Assembly (NCBI RefSeq): GCF_043641075.1
Contig: NZ_JBHZRC010000004.1
Span: 62,001 to 126,000 of the forward strand
Source: Bacillus_BD oryzisoli_A
Lineage (GTDB): Bacteria > Bacillota > Bacilli > Bacillales > Cytobacillaceae
Direction: 5' to 3'
DNA: 64,000 bases
Shown here: piece by piece, positions 28,622 to 36,497 of the stretch
How the letters are laid out: the number at the start of each line of letters is the position of its first letter
Position numbering within the stretch: position 1 is the first letter of the stretch
Program-made: the position numbers and the translations under genes
Notes under the pieces: model-generated
Database searches by the model: none
Told to the model about the DNA's origin: nothing
The model's input: only the letters and a program-made list of their open reading frames with translations

Positions 28622-28668
28622 ATCAAAATACAGAAAAACCTGTTACATTTTAACAGGTTCTTCTGCTT
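28622..28668 (-). terminator. Terminator after gabP
   Basis: Minus-strand CAGAAGAACCTGTT...AACAGGTTTTTCTG stem with a weak U-rich tail. Confidence 0.65.
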
Positions 28669-28714
28669 TTTTATGGATTTATATGTGATAGATTAAATGA
28701 CTTGGAGCGAACTG

Positions 28715-30124
28715 CTATTTATTTATCACTGTTTCATTTAACTGCAGCTCTTCAACCGCTAAAGCAGGCTGTTCTTTTTTACGGTAGAAAAGGAAGTAAG
28801 TACCAATGACTAAAACGGTTAATAGAGAGCTAAGCAGGAATTGCAGTCTCATCGATTCGATAAAAGCCTGTGCAACAAATATAGCAAATAGCCCGATGAT
28901 TGTTGCATATGTTAAGTATGGGAATAACCACATCTTTACCTTTAGTTGTCCAGGGTCTTTCTTTTCCATTCTTCTTCTCAAAATAATATGAGAAAAAGCA
29001 ATAAAGATGTACATAACCATAGTCACTCCGCCTGAACTGTTAGCCAAAAATACAAAGATGGTATTTGGAGCAATGAATTTAAACATGGTAAACACATAAG
29101 CAAAAATCAAACTGATTACTAATGCCCAAATTGGAACACCTCTTTTATTAACACGCGCTAAAATCTTTGGTGCATCCCCTTTTGTTGCCAAAGAATAAAC
29201 CATCCGAGAGCTTGTATACAGCCCTGAATTTAATACAGAAAGCAAAGAGATAAAGATAACGAAATTCATTACTTGTCCCGCAGCAGAAAAACCAGCGAGT
29301 TCAAATACACTTGCATATGGTGTCAGAAGCATATCTTTTGCATCCTGTGGAATCACCATAATTAATACCGCTACTGAGCCAACAAAGAATAAAAGTAAGC
29401 GCCATACAACTGCATTAATTGCTTTCATGATATTTTTATGAGGATTTTCCGATTCACCAGCCGCTATTGCAGCAACCTCACTCCCTGATAAGGAGAACGT
29501 AATAAAAATGACACTTAAGAAAACTGGAAGAATCCCTTTAGGGAAAAATCCACCATTTGCTGTTATATCAGAAAAGCTTTGTGCTTTTATCCCCGGCACT
29601 AAACCGAACAAAATCGCAGCACCTAAGCATAGAAAGATTACAATGGCTGTAACCTTAATTAAAGCTAACCAATACTCAAATTCACCATATGCTTTCACCG
29701 AAAAAATATTGGTAACCAGCATTAATAGTGGGAATACCACACTTGCTGCCCAAACCGGTATGGAAGGAAACCAATCATGTACCATTCCGCCTAATAATGT
29801 GGCTTCGATCGCAACAATAATAACCCAGTTAAACCAGTAGAGCCAGCCAATTGTAAATCCAGCCCATGGACCCATTGCATTATGAGCATAGGTTGAGAAG
29901 GATCCGCTGTCTGGATTGACAACAGCCATTTCTCCCAGCATTCTCATAATCAGCACAATCATTAATCCGGCAATAATATAGGAAAAAATCGCCCCTGGTC
30001 CTGTCGAATCAATGATCGCACCACTTCCTACAAATAATCCAGCACCAATTACACCGCCAATTGAAATCATGGTAACATGTCTTGTTTTAAGATTTTGTTT
30101 AAGTTCATTATGTCCTGCCGCCAA
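28715..30124 (-). CDS. gabP: GABA/amino-acid permease (APC superfamily, GabP-like)
   Basis: The transporter has about 12 membrane segments and the amino-acid permease start ISIGGVIGAGLFVGSGAII, plus the YWFNWVIIVAIEA and FSLSGSEVAAIAAGESENP segments typical of GabP. A TTG at 30124 spaced from GGAAGGTGA gives 469 residues, the length of B. subtilis GabP. A GTG at 30133 is too close to the site. It lies 99 bases after the aldehyde dehydrogenase gene with no terminator, so both are probably read from the sigma-54 promoter at 31743. Uptake of GABA or 5-aminovalerate would feed the neighbouring catabolic genes. Confidence 0.85.
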   Translation of the reverse strand: MAAGHNELKQNLKTRHVTMISIGGVIGAGLFVGSGAIIDSTGPGAIFSYIIAGLMIVLIMRMLGEMAVVNPDSGSFSTYAHNAMGPWAGFTIGWLYWFNWVIIVAIEATLLGGMVHDWFPSIPVWAASVVFPLLMLVTNIFSVKAYGEFEYWLALIKVTAIVIFLCLGAAILFGLVPGIKAQSFSDITANGGFFPKGILPVFLSVIFITFSLSGSEVAAIAAGESENPHKNIMKAINAVVWRLLLFFVGSVAVLIMVIPQDAKDMLLTPYASVFELAGFSAAGQVMNFVIFISLLSVLNSGLYTSSRMVYSLATKGDAPKILARVNKRGVPIWALVISLIFAYVFTMFKFIAPNTIFVFLANSSGGVTMVMYIFIAFSHIILRRRMEKKDPGQLKVKMWLFPYLTYATIIGLFAIFVAQAFIESMRLQFLLSSLLTVLVIGTYFLFYRKKEQPALAVEELQLNETVINK

Positions 30125-30223
30125 ACTTATCACCTTCCTTGTCCATTTTTTCTTTGCATAATTTTAAAAATATTTTGTCTTTTAAAACTGCAAGCATACA
30201 TAGAAAATGAATCGATTGATTAA

Positions 30224-31678
30224 TTACAAAGAAGTTGTTAAAGATACTGTTTTATAAGCGGTAAAGAATTCCATTGCTGCCTGACCTTGCTCGCGCGTTC
30301 CTGAGCTGGATTCCTTCATCCCCCCAAATGGTGCCTGTGGTTCTGCTCCACCCGTCTCTCCATTAATTTGAACCATTCCCACTTCACTATTTTTTATAAA
30401 ATCAAATGCTTTATTTAAGTTGGTTGTAAACAATGATGCACTTAATCCATAAATCGTATCATTTGCCTGCGTCAGTGCATCAGCATAGTCTGCTACCTTG
30501 ATAACTGCTAATACAGGACCAAAAATTTCTTCTCTTGCAATTGTCATCTCATTTGTTACACTAGCAAATATTGTTGGTTCAACGAAATATCCACCGTTAT
30601 AGACTGGATCATATAAAGCATTGCCTCCGTATAGAAGCTCTGCTCCTTCTTCTATTCCCTTCTGTATATAAGAAGTAACGGTTTCAAATTGTTTCTTTGA
30701 TGCGACAGGACCCATCGTAACGGAACCGTCTAAGCCATCTCCAACCTTAATTTGTGTGACATTTTCTAAGAGTTTTTCAATAAACATATCATAAATGGAC
30801 GCTTCAACATAGACTCGGCTTGTAGCGGTACACCGTTGCCCCGTTTGCTTCATAGCACCTTCAACTGTTAATTTAGCAGCTAAGTCCAGGTCTGCATCCT
30901 CAAGAACAACAACTGGATTTTTTCCACCCAGCTCAAGCTGATACTTTTTATTTTGTGCCACAGCTTTAGAAGCCAACTCTCTACCAACGCGATTTGAGCC
31001 AGTAAACGTAATTGCTGATGTTAATGGGTGTTCAACAAGTGCGTTTCCAACTATTTCGCCGCTTCCATTGACAAGATTTAATACACCAGCAGGAAGTCCC
31101 GCCTGTTCAAATACCTTTGCTATTTTAACCGCAGTAATCCCTGCTTCCATAGAAGGCTTCCAAACAACTGTATTGCCATAAACCAGTGCAGGTGCGATTT
31201 TCCAAATCGGAATCGCGACTGGGAAATTCCATGGTGTAATAACGCTTATCACTCCTAGTGGAACTCTTAGAGTATAAAGGGTATTTTGATTATTAGCAGA
31301 AGGCAGCACTTCACCCAGCTTTCTCATACCTTCTTGTGCATAGTAACGCAGAATTGCTGCTCCACGTAGAACCTCGCCTTTCATTTCTATGAATCTTTTA
31401 CCCATTTCCTTCGTTGCTGTTTCAGCAATGTCTTGTGATTGCGCTTCCAATAAATCAGCCGCTTTTCGTAGGATTTCTCCTCTTCCTACAGGTGAAAGCT
31501 GTTTCCATTGTTGAAAAGCTAATTTTGCCTGCTGAACTGCTGTATCCACTTCCTCGACTGTAGCAGCTGCTGTATACCCAACAATTTGAGATGGATTTGC
31601 AGGATTAACCTGTGTATTTGTTATACCATCCTTGGAGTCTATCCATTCTCCTCCAATGAAATTTAAATAGTTATCCAC
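30224..31678 (-). CDS. Aldehyde dehydrogenase (YcbD / 2-oxoglutarate-semialdehyde dehydrogenase-like)
   Basis: A GTG at 31678 seven bases after GGAGG gives 484 residues starting (M)DNYLNFIGGEWID; the frame open to 31765 lacks another site. Features: PWNFPVAIPIWK, FTGSNRVGRE, LELGGKNP (catalytic Glu) and GQRCTATSR (catalytic Cys). The IPIWKIAPAL and QINGETGGAEPQAPFGG segments resemble YcbD and 2-oxoglutarate semialdehyde dehydrogenases rather than GabD. It heads an operon with gabP behind a sigma-54 promoter and diverges from the first activator gene, which probably controls it. The exact aldehyde is inferred. Confidence 0.85.
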   Translation of the reverse strand: MDNYLNFIGGEWIDSKDGITNTQVNPANPSQIVGYTAAATVEEVDTAVQQAKLAFQQWKQLSPVGRGEILRKAADLLEAQSQDIAETATKEMGKRFIEMKGEVLRGAAILRYYAQEGMRKLGEVLPSANNQNTLYTLRVPLGVISVITPWNFPVAIPIWKIAPALVYGNTVVWKPSMEAGITAVKIAKVFEQAGLPAGVLNLVNGSGEIVGNALVEHPLTSAITFTGSNRVGRELASKAVAQNKKYQLELGGKNPVVVLEDADLDLAAKLTVEGAMKQTGQRCTATSRVYVEASIYDMFIEKLLENVTQIKVGDGLDGSVTMGPVASKKQFETVTSYIQKGIEEGAELLYGGNALYDPVYNGGYFVEPTIFASVTNEMTIAREEIFGPVLAVIKVADYADALTQANDTIYGLSASLFTTNLNKAFDFIKNSEVGMVQINGETGGAEPQAPFGGMKESSSGTREQGQAAMEFFTAYKTVSLTTSL

Positions 31679-31742
31679 AATTTTCCTCCTTACCTCTTTG
31701 GTTGATTTTTCAACCATAAAAAATTTATATTTATTATTTACA

Positions 31743-31760
31743 TAGCAATAAACATGCCAA
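31743..31760 (-). promoter_or_regulatory. Sigma-54 promoter of the aldehyde dehydrogenase-gabP operon
   Basis: Minus strand TTGGCATG-TTTA-TTGCTA, with the invariant GG and GC elements 10 bases apart, matches the -24/-12 consensus. Confidence 0.85.
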
Positions 31761-31837
31761 CTCATTTTTTGTTTAAAAAAGGAAATAAAAGTCTTATTTT
31801 GAAATATAATTCATTTTTGAATTAAGTTTTTGGAATT

Positions 31838-31886
31838 TTGATTCAATTCTTGATTATTCAATAATTTTGATTTATATTTGAATCAA
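31838..31886. promoter_or_regulatory. Probable upstream activating sites for the first sigma-54 activator
   Basis: Three palindromic units built from TTGA/TCAA: TTGATTCAA (31838-31846), TTGA-N4-TCAA (31850-31861) and TTGAATCAA (31878-31886). They lie 78-143 bases upstream of the -24/-12 promoter and just before the activator gene, the usual place for enhancer sites. Confidence 0.6.
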
Positions 31887-31909
31887 GGACTAAGTGAAAG
31901 GAGAATTCT

Positions 31910-33328
31910 ATGAATGCTTCTTTAGCAGAGAGAATCTTACATTCTATTATAGAAACATCGAATAATAATATCACCATTGCTGATGCAGATGGAATGATTC
32001 TGCAGACAAACGAGGGGCACTGGACTGTTTACGGTGTTCATGCCGCTGAATATAAAGGAAAATCTGTTTTCCAGCTTGAACAAGAGAAAATTCTTACTCC
32101 ATCCATTACAGCAATGGTGTTAAGAGAAAAAAAACCTATTCAAATCATGCAGAATACCCAAACCGGAAAAGTAATTATGACTCAGGGTTTTCCTATTTTT
32201 AATGAGGACGGTAAGATCATCCGGGTAATCAGCTATGCACAGGATCAAACTGAGATTCGAAATCTACAAGAACAATATGAACAATTACAACGAAAGCTGC
32301 AAGGCTATCAAACAGAAGTTGAGGAGCTTCGAAGAAAAGAAGGGATATTTTTTCGCAGCAAGGAAATGCAGCAAATTGTTAATACCATCCATCGTGTTGC
32401 TGATTCGGATGCAACTGTCTTATTTTTAGGAGAATCAGGCGTTGGAAAAAGTATGTTTGCTCACGAGCTACATAATCAAAGCCAACGAAGCAAAGAACCA
32501 TTTATTGAAGTTAACTGCAGTACGATTCCTGAGAGTTTATTTGAATCAGAAATGTTTGGCTATGAAGCCGGTTCTTTTACAGGTGCAACGAAAAAAGGAA
32601 AACAGGGACTCATTGAACAAGCCCATAATGGGACGTTATTTTTAGATGAAATCGGAGAATTGCCACTTTCCATGCAAGTAAAATTATTAAAGGTACTGCA
32701 GGAAAAAAGATTTATGAGAATAGGAGGGAAGAAAGAACAGCATGTTGATTTCCGACTGGTAACTGCTACTAATCAAAATCTAGAAGCAATGGTCGCTAGC
32801 GGTAATTTTCGACTTGATTTATATTACAGGTTAAATGTGATCCCGCTGCAAATTCCACCGTTACGGGAACGTAAAGATGAGATCCCGTTCTTAATCAACC
32901 ATTATGTTGATGTAATTAATACAAAATACAAAACATCCAAGAAGCTTCATGCAGCAACCTATGAATCATTGATTGGCTATAAGTGGCCGGGAAATGTCCG
33001 GGAATTAGAAAATCTTATAGAGCGTTTAATCCTAACTACAGAAGGAGATACTATTTACCCAAATGATCTACCCGCTACCATCAGCAGCCAATACACCTCT
33101 GATGCTAAGGATACTCTATTAGAAATTGAGTCGTACTATTTAGAAGAACTGAATCAGTTAGACTTAAATTCCGCCATTGAAAAAGTCGAGGAATATATGA
33201 TTCTAAAAGCCTCACAGCAATGCAAAACAACCTATGAAATGGCCGAATTACTCGGGATCAGCCAGCCCTCCGTCGTAAGAAAGCTCAAAAAATATAAAGG
33301 TGTCAGGCACCGTCAAAGGACAAAATGA
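31910..33328 (+). CDS. Sigma-54-dependent transcriptional activator (PAS-AAA-HTH), first copy
   Basis: The 472-residue enhancer-binding protein has an N-terminal PAS sensor (about 10-125), a coiled-coil linker (about 120-150), the AAA+ domain (about 155-385; Walker A GESGVGKS, the sigma-54 contact loop GSFTGAT, Walker B GTLFLDEIGE) and a Fis-type helix-turn-helix (AELLGISQPSVVRKLKKY). It is divergent from the aldehyde dehydrogenase-gabP operon and likely activates it. The last residues after KKYK (GVRHRQRTK) are encoded by a dispersed palindromic repeat, so the natural C-terminus has been rewritten without loss of the HTH. Confidence 0.92.
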   Translation: MNASLAERILHSIIETSNNNITIADADGMILQTNEGHWTVYGVHAAEYKGKSVFQLEQEKILTPSITAMVLREKKPIQIMQNTQTGKVIMTQGFPIFNEDGKIIRVISYAQDQTEIRNLQEQYEQLQRKLQGYQTEVEELRRKEGIFFRSKEMQQIVNTIHRVADSDATVLFLGESGVGKSMFAHELHNQSQRSKEPFIEVNCSTIPESLFESEMFGYEAGSFTGATKKGKQGLIEQAHNGTLFLDEIGELPLSMQVKLLKVLQEKRFMRIGGKKEQHVDFRLVTATNQNLEAMVASGNFRLDLYYRLNVIPLQIPPLRERKDEIPFLINHYVDVINTKYKTSKKLHAATYESLIGYKWPGNVRELENLIERLILTTEGDTIYPNDLPATISSQYTSDAKDTLLEIESYYLEELNQLDLNSAIEKVEEYMILKASQQCKTTYEMAELLGISQPSVVRKLKKYKGVRHRQRTK

Positions 33329-33360
33329 ACATTTTGTCCTTTTGAGGTGCCTGACACCTT
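33297..33360. repeat. Dispersed palindromic repeat (GGTGTCAGGCACC family)
   Basis: A 64-bp imperfect palindrome with outer arms AAGGTGTCAGGCACC/GGTGCCTGACACCTT and inner GGACAAAAT/ATTTTGTCC. A second member with the same outer arm is at 59507-59564. Here it supplies the end and stop codon of the activator gene and separates it from convergent gabT, so it may also act as a terminator. Confidence 0.85.
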
Positions 33361-33366
33361 ATGTTT

Positions 33367-34719
33367 TTATGCTGTTACGCTTGTTGCTGCTACTGCTGCC
33401 TCAACGGCTTGTTCAAGGATGCTTAAGCCTTCTTCTAGCTGCTCATCTGTAATTACTAATGGCATTAACAGACGAAGAACATTTCCGTATACACCTGCAC
33501 TGAATAGTAATAATCCTCTATTGTTTGCTTCTTTTATGATTAAGTTTGTTAACTCTTTCGCTGGTTCTTTTGTTTCTTTATCTTTTACGATCTCCATTGC
33601 GCACATAGCGCCTAATCCTCTATAATCGCCAATGATATCAAATTTAGCGGCAAGCTTTTCAAAGTGACTCATGACTTTTTCACCGATTTCCTGACCGCGT
33701 TGGTTAAGGTTTTCTTCTTCGATGATATCCAATACAGCTAGCGCAGCTTTACAGCCTAATGGACTTCCGCTGTATGTTCCACCAAGTTCACCCGGCACTG
33801 ATTTGTCCATGATTTCTTTACGTCCGATTACCCCGCTGATTGGTACTCCAGCTCCCATTGATTTTGATACAGTAAGTAAATCAGGAACCACATCAAAATG
33901 TTCGATCGCAAAATACTTACCTGTTCTAGCAAATCCTGTTTGAATTTCATCTGCAATAAATAGGATGCCGTGCTCTTTACAAAATTCAGCAACACCTTGG
34001 ACAAAGCGTTTTCCAGGAACAATAAAGCCGCCTTCACCTTGTACTGGCTCCATGACCACCGCTGCAATCGTTTCTGGTGCTACATCTGTGATAAAGAAGT
34101 TTTTAAAATCAGCAAGCACTTGCTCTTCATGCTGTTCAACAGTCATGCCAGCTGGTCTTCTATATGGATATGGGAATGGCGCTCTATACACTTCAGGCGC
34201 AAACGGACCAAATTCAAATTTATAAGGCTTTACCTTACTTGTCATCGTCATCGTCATCAATGTACGGCCATGGTATCCTCTTGAGAAAGAAATGATACCT
34301 TGTCTTTTTGTATATTTACGGGCAATTTTAACTGCATTTTCAACTGCTTCAGCACCGCTGTTTTGTAAAAGAACCTTCTTCTCATGGTTACCAGGAGACA
34401 ATTCAGCTAACTTTTCTGCTAGCTCAATATAGGATTCATACATCATAACATTGAAGCCGGTATGAATGAATTGATCAACCTGCTCATGAAGTGCTTGTTT
34501 CACTTTTGGATGGTTATGCCCAACGTTCATAACACCGATAGCACCGACAAAGTCAATAAAGGTATTTCCATCAACATCTGTAATTAACGCGCCTTCTGCT
34601 GATTGGGCAAAAGCAGGAATCCCGTTACTTACTCCTTTAGGAACTATATTTTGGCGTCTCTCGACTAATGTCTTAGATTTTTCACCTGGGATACTTGTTT
34701 TCATTTCTGCAAAGCTCAT
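33367..34719 (-). CDS. gabT: 4-aminobutyrate / 5-aminovalerate aminotransferase
   Basis: This class III PLP aminotransferase moves the amino group of GABA or 5-aminovalerate to 2-oxoglutarate, giving the semialdehyde and glutamate. The ATG at 34719 (after AAGGAAGG) gives 450 residues. Landmarks: GAIGVMNVGHNHPKV, the IADEIQTGFARTGK cofactor segment, and the PLP lysine in TVSKSMGAG. The csiD and lhgO neighbours point to 5-aminovalerate as an important substrate. Two -24/-12 promoter matches lie upstream, and the gene ends against the palindromic repeat. Confidence 0.92.
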   Translation of the reverse strand: MSFAEMKTSIPGEKSKTLVERRQNIVPKGVSNGIPAFAQSAEGALITDVDGNTFIDFVGAIGVMNVGHNHPKVKQALHEQVDQFIHTGFNVMMYESYIELAEKLAELSPGNHEKKVLLQNSGAEAVENAVKIARKYTKRQGIISFSRGYHGRTLMTMTMTSKVKPYKFEFGPFAPEVYRAPFPYPYRRPAGMTVEQHEEQVLADFKNFFITDVAPETIAAVVMEPVQGEGGFIVPGKRFVQGVAEFCKEHGILFIADEIQTGFARTGKYFAIEHFDVVPDLLTVSKSMGAGVPISGVIGRKEIMDKSVPGELGGTYSGSPLGCKAALAVLDIIEEENLNQRGQEIGEKVMSHFEKLAAKFDIIGDYRGLGAMCAMEIVKDKETKEPAKELTNLIIKEANNRGLLLFSAGVYGNVLRLLMPLVITDEQLEEGLSILEQAVEAAVAATSVTA

Positions 34720-34763
34720 TATAATCATCCTTCCTTGTTCAAGTTGTTTTCTTACTTTTCATT

Positions 34764-34781
34764 AAGCAATTCTTGTGCCAA
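34764..34781 (-). promoter_or_regulatory. Sigma-54 promoter of gabT (proximal)
   Basis: Minus strand TTGGCACAAGAATTGCTT fits the -24/-12 consensus (GG and GC 10 bases apart), about 45 bases upstream of the start codon. Confidence 0.85.
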
Positions 34782-34866
34782 CATAAATTCACAGGCCCAA
34801 TTTTTAGAAAAAATTTGTCATGCAGATTCGTTATGTGCAATAAATTTATGTTTCTACTGTTTTATT

Positions 34867-34884
34867 AAGCAATCTTCATGCCAT
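34867..34884 (-). promoter_or_regulatory. Sigma-54 promoter of gabT (distal)
   Basis: Minus strand ATGGCATGAAGATTGCTT is a second match, 103 bases upstream of the proximal one and in the same orientation. Confidence 0.7.
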
Positions 34885-34919
34885 TTATAATAAATTTTTA
34901 AAAAAAGGCTTTGTTAAAC

Positions 34920-35060
34920 GTGATTGTTGATTTCCGTTCCGGGCACTTCGCGCACCTTAGGGCGACCGCCGAGCCTCCTCGACACTTCGTGTCTGCGGGG
35001 TCTCGACTGTCTCGCTTCTCCCGCAGGAGTCTTCGTGCCCTCCACTGCAATCAACCTGCT
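34920..35060. repeat. GC-rich dispersed intergenic repeat
   Basis: A GC-rich block in an AT-rich region with nested inverted repeats: GTTGATT...AATCAAC at the ends, GGGCAC...GTGCCC inside, and CGACACTTCGTGTC and CCGCAGGAG-type hairpins. It has the look of the long repetitive extragenic palindromes found in many copies in Bacillaceae genomes. An apparent ORF across it is not coding. Copy number was not checked. Confidence 0.65.
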
Positions 35061-35099
35061 TACTCAAAATCAGCATTGCGTTTTTACAACAGCCAAAAA

Positions 35100-35157
35100 A
35101 TAAAAAAAGACCCATTTCCCAGACGTTAAGTCCGAAAATGGGTCCTTCTTTTATAAT
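35100..35157 (-). terminator. Terminator after csiD
   Basis: Minus-strand GGACCCATTTTC...GAAATGGGTC with T7 and a second T6. Confidence 0.85.
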
Positions 35158-35212
35158 AAATATATCCAAATTTGGGGTGGGGTTGGATATTATTTAAAAG
35201 CTATCAATTAAG

Positions 35213-36163
35213 TTAAATCGCATTTTTATTAAATCTGCCGCGTTGACGCATTAATTCACGATATAAATTTGGATCCTTTTCAAACGCTGCACGTCCATGG
35301 AGCCAAAAGATATTATTAAGTACGACTAGATTTCCAATTGGGAGCTTTAATTCAATAAGGCTTTCATCATTCTCCATTGAACTAGAAAGATCACGCAGAT
35401 ATTTTGCCTGTTCAATAGATTCAGGGTAGACAAATTGATCTATAAAGCACATTCCCGGCTTATTATTATAATCAAAGAACGTTAAACGTTCGATTTCCTG
35501 GTCCACATTTTTACTGCTAGGTGCTTTATACGTAAAGCGGTGATTCCCTAGCGGATGCTTCATAAATTTATCAAGTTCCTTCCAATCATCAAGATGCAGT
35601 AAACGAGATTCCCCGCCGCGTGCATTTTGTTCTACCATTTTCATCATTAACAGCCAATCTGTCGGTTCATCAACAAATGTACCATCTGTATGAAGTGTGA
35701 ATAAGCGATAGGCCTGACGGAGGTAAGAGTCACTGTTATCGGTATCTTTCACGGAAAATCTAGCATAATATTTTCCAGTCATCGCATCAAAATTTGGAAT
35801 ACCTACTAAATGAGAAATAGCTGTGGCAAAGATAACATATTCATCCGTATCCTCTGTCACACCTTCTAAGCCAAGAGTAAAGCCGCCTGACTCCCGATCA
35901 TGTATAATTTCACGAAGCAGATTACCAAACTCTTCCCCTACCTGCTCCAATAAAAAGGCAGCAACAAGGTGACGCGCATATGGAGTATACTCTAAATGCT
36001 GGACAGAAAAGTTTTCATTTCTTGCTTTTTCAAGAAATCCTTTAATTGCTTCTCTTGTGATTGTGATGTGGTATAAACGGTTTGACTGCGGATGAATCTT
36101 TACCTCATAGTTTTCTGTTTTCACTTCAAATTTCGCCTTTTTTGTTTCAGTAATCATATTCAT
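35213..36163 (-). CDS. csiD: Glutarate 2-hydroxylase (CsiD/GlaH), Fe(II)/2-oxoglutarate dioxygenase
   Basis: The enzyme converts glutarate, 2-oxoglutarate and O2 to L-2-hydroxyglutarate, succinate and CO2. The 316-residue sequence has the iron facial triad His158-x-Asp160 (TLHTDGTF) and His289 (IFWLHGRAAF), with an Arg in the RQRGRF tail for 2-oxoglutarate. Length is close to E. coli CsiD. GGAGG precedes the ATG. It sits next to gabT and lhgO, completing glutarate breakdown. Unlike its neighbours it has no visible sigma-54 promoter. A sigma-A-like promoter and a structured leader precede it. Confidence 0.92.
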   Translation of the reverse strand: MNMITETKKAKFEVKTENYEVKIHPQSNRLYHITITREAIKGFLEKARNENFSVQHLEYTPYARHLVAAFLLEQVGEEFGNLLREIIHDRESGGFTLGLEGVTEDTDEYVIFATAISHLVGIPNFDAMTGKYYARFSVKDTDNSDSYLRQAYRLFTLHTDGTFVDEPTDWLLMMKMVEQNARGGESRLLHLDDWKELDKFMKHPLGNHRFTYKAPSSKNVDQEIERLTFFDYNNKPGMCFIDQFVYPESIEQAKYLRDLSSSMENDESLIELKLPIGNLVVLNNIFWLHGRAAFEKDPNLYRELMRQRGRFNKNAI

Positions 36164-36423
36164 CTTTTGTTCCTCCTGTTATTTGTGATATAGGTGAAAT
36201 AATTACAGGAAATAGTAAAAGCCAGTCGAACAAGCCTCCTATTATGATAAATAGGAACCAACTTGGACAACTGGCTTATATTCACTTCACCGCTCTATGG
36301 CAATAGAGTCACAGTGAACATACAGTTCGTTTTTGTTATTTACGTTTCCCGTCTTTCATGTCTAGCTGTTCACGATTTTGAAAGGGCATTTTTCAAAAGG
36401 CTAACATGCTGCAACATTTAATT
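36164..36423 (-). ncRNA. Candidate riboswitch-like structured leader of csiD
   Basis: About 260 nt between the predicted transcription start and csiD. Read on the minus strand: stem P1 CATGTTAGC (36408-36400) with GCTA-g-ACATG (36366-36357), enclosing hairpin TTTTGAAA/TTTCAAAA (36398-36376). Inside the P1 loop, GTGAACA (36373-36367) is complementary to TGTTCAC (36320-36314), which would form a pseudoknot across an A-rich stretch. TTCACT (36318-36313) can instead pair with AGTGAA (36286-36281), closing a CTCTAT/ATAGAG hairpin, so the two states exclude each other. A long terminator-like hairpin follows (36277-36219). I could not match it to a riboswitch class I know. Confidence 0.5.
36219..36277 (-). 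terminator. Terminator-like hairpin in the csiD leader
   Basis: Outer arms AAGCCAGT/ACTGGCTT, inner CAAG/CTTG and CCTATT/AATAGG; followed on the minus strand by the imperfect U-tract TTTACTATTT. It lies 56 bases before the csiD start, as an attenuator would. Confidence 0.6.
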
Positions 36424-36429
36424 AATCTT

Positions 36430-36458
36430 ATAATAATAATACTTTTACTAATTGTCAA
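36430..36458 (-). promoter_or_regulatory. Sigma-A promoter of csiD
   Basis: Minus-strand TTGACA (36453-36458), 17-base spacer, TATTAT (36430-36435). Confidence 0.7.
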
Positions 36459-36497
36459 TATATTTATAATATTTAGTTAATAAAATAATTTTATTGT

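Noticed and set aside
34911..35129. Open frames across the GC-rich block
   Set aside because: They follow the repeat's inverted arms on both strands, have no ribosome site, and fit a non-coding repeat.
36164..36423. Lysine riboswitch or T-box in the csiD leader
   Set aside because: The lysine aptamer AGAGGTGC-type core and the T-box AGGGTGGNACCGCG element are both absent.
36164..36497. Sigma-54 promoter for csiD
   Set aside because: TTGC occurs on the minus strand but no GG element lies 10 bases upstream of a GC; a sigma-A promoter fits instead.
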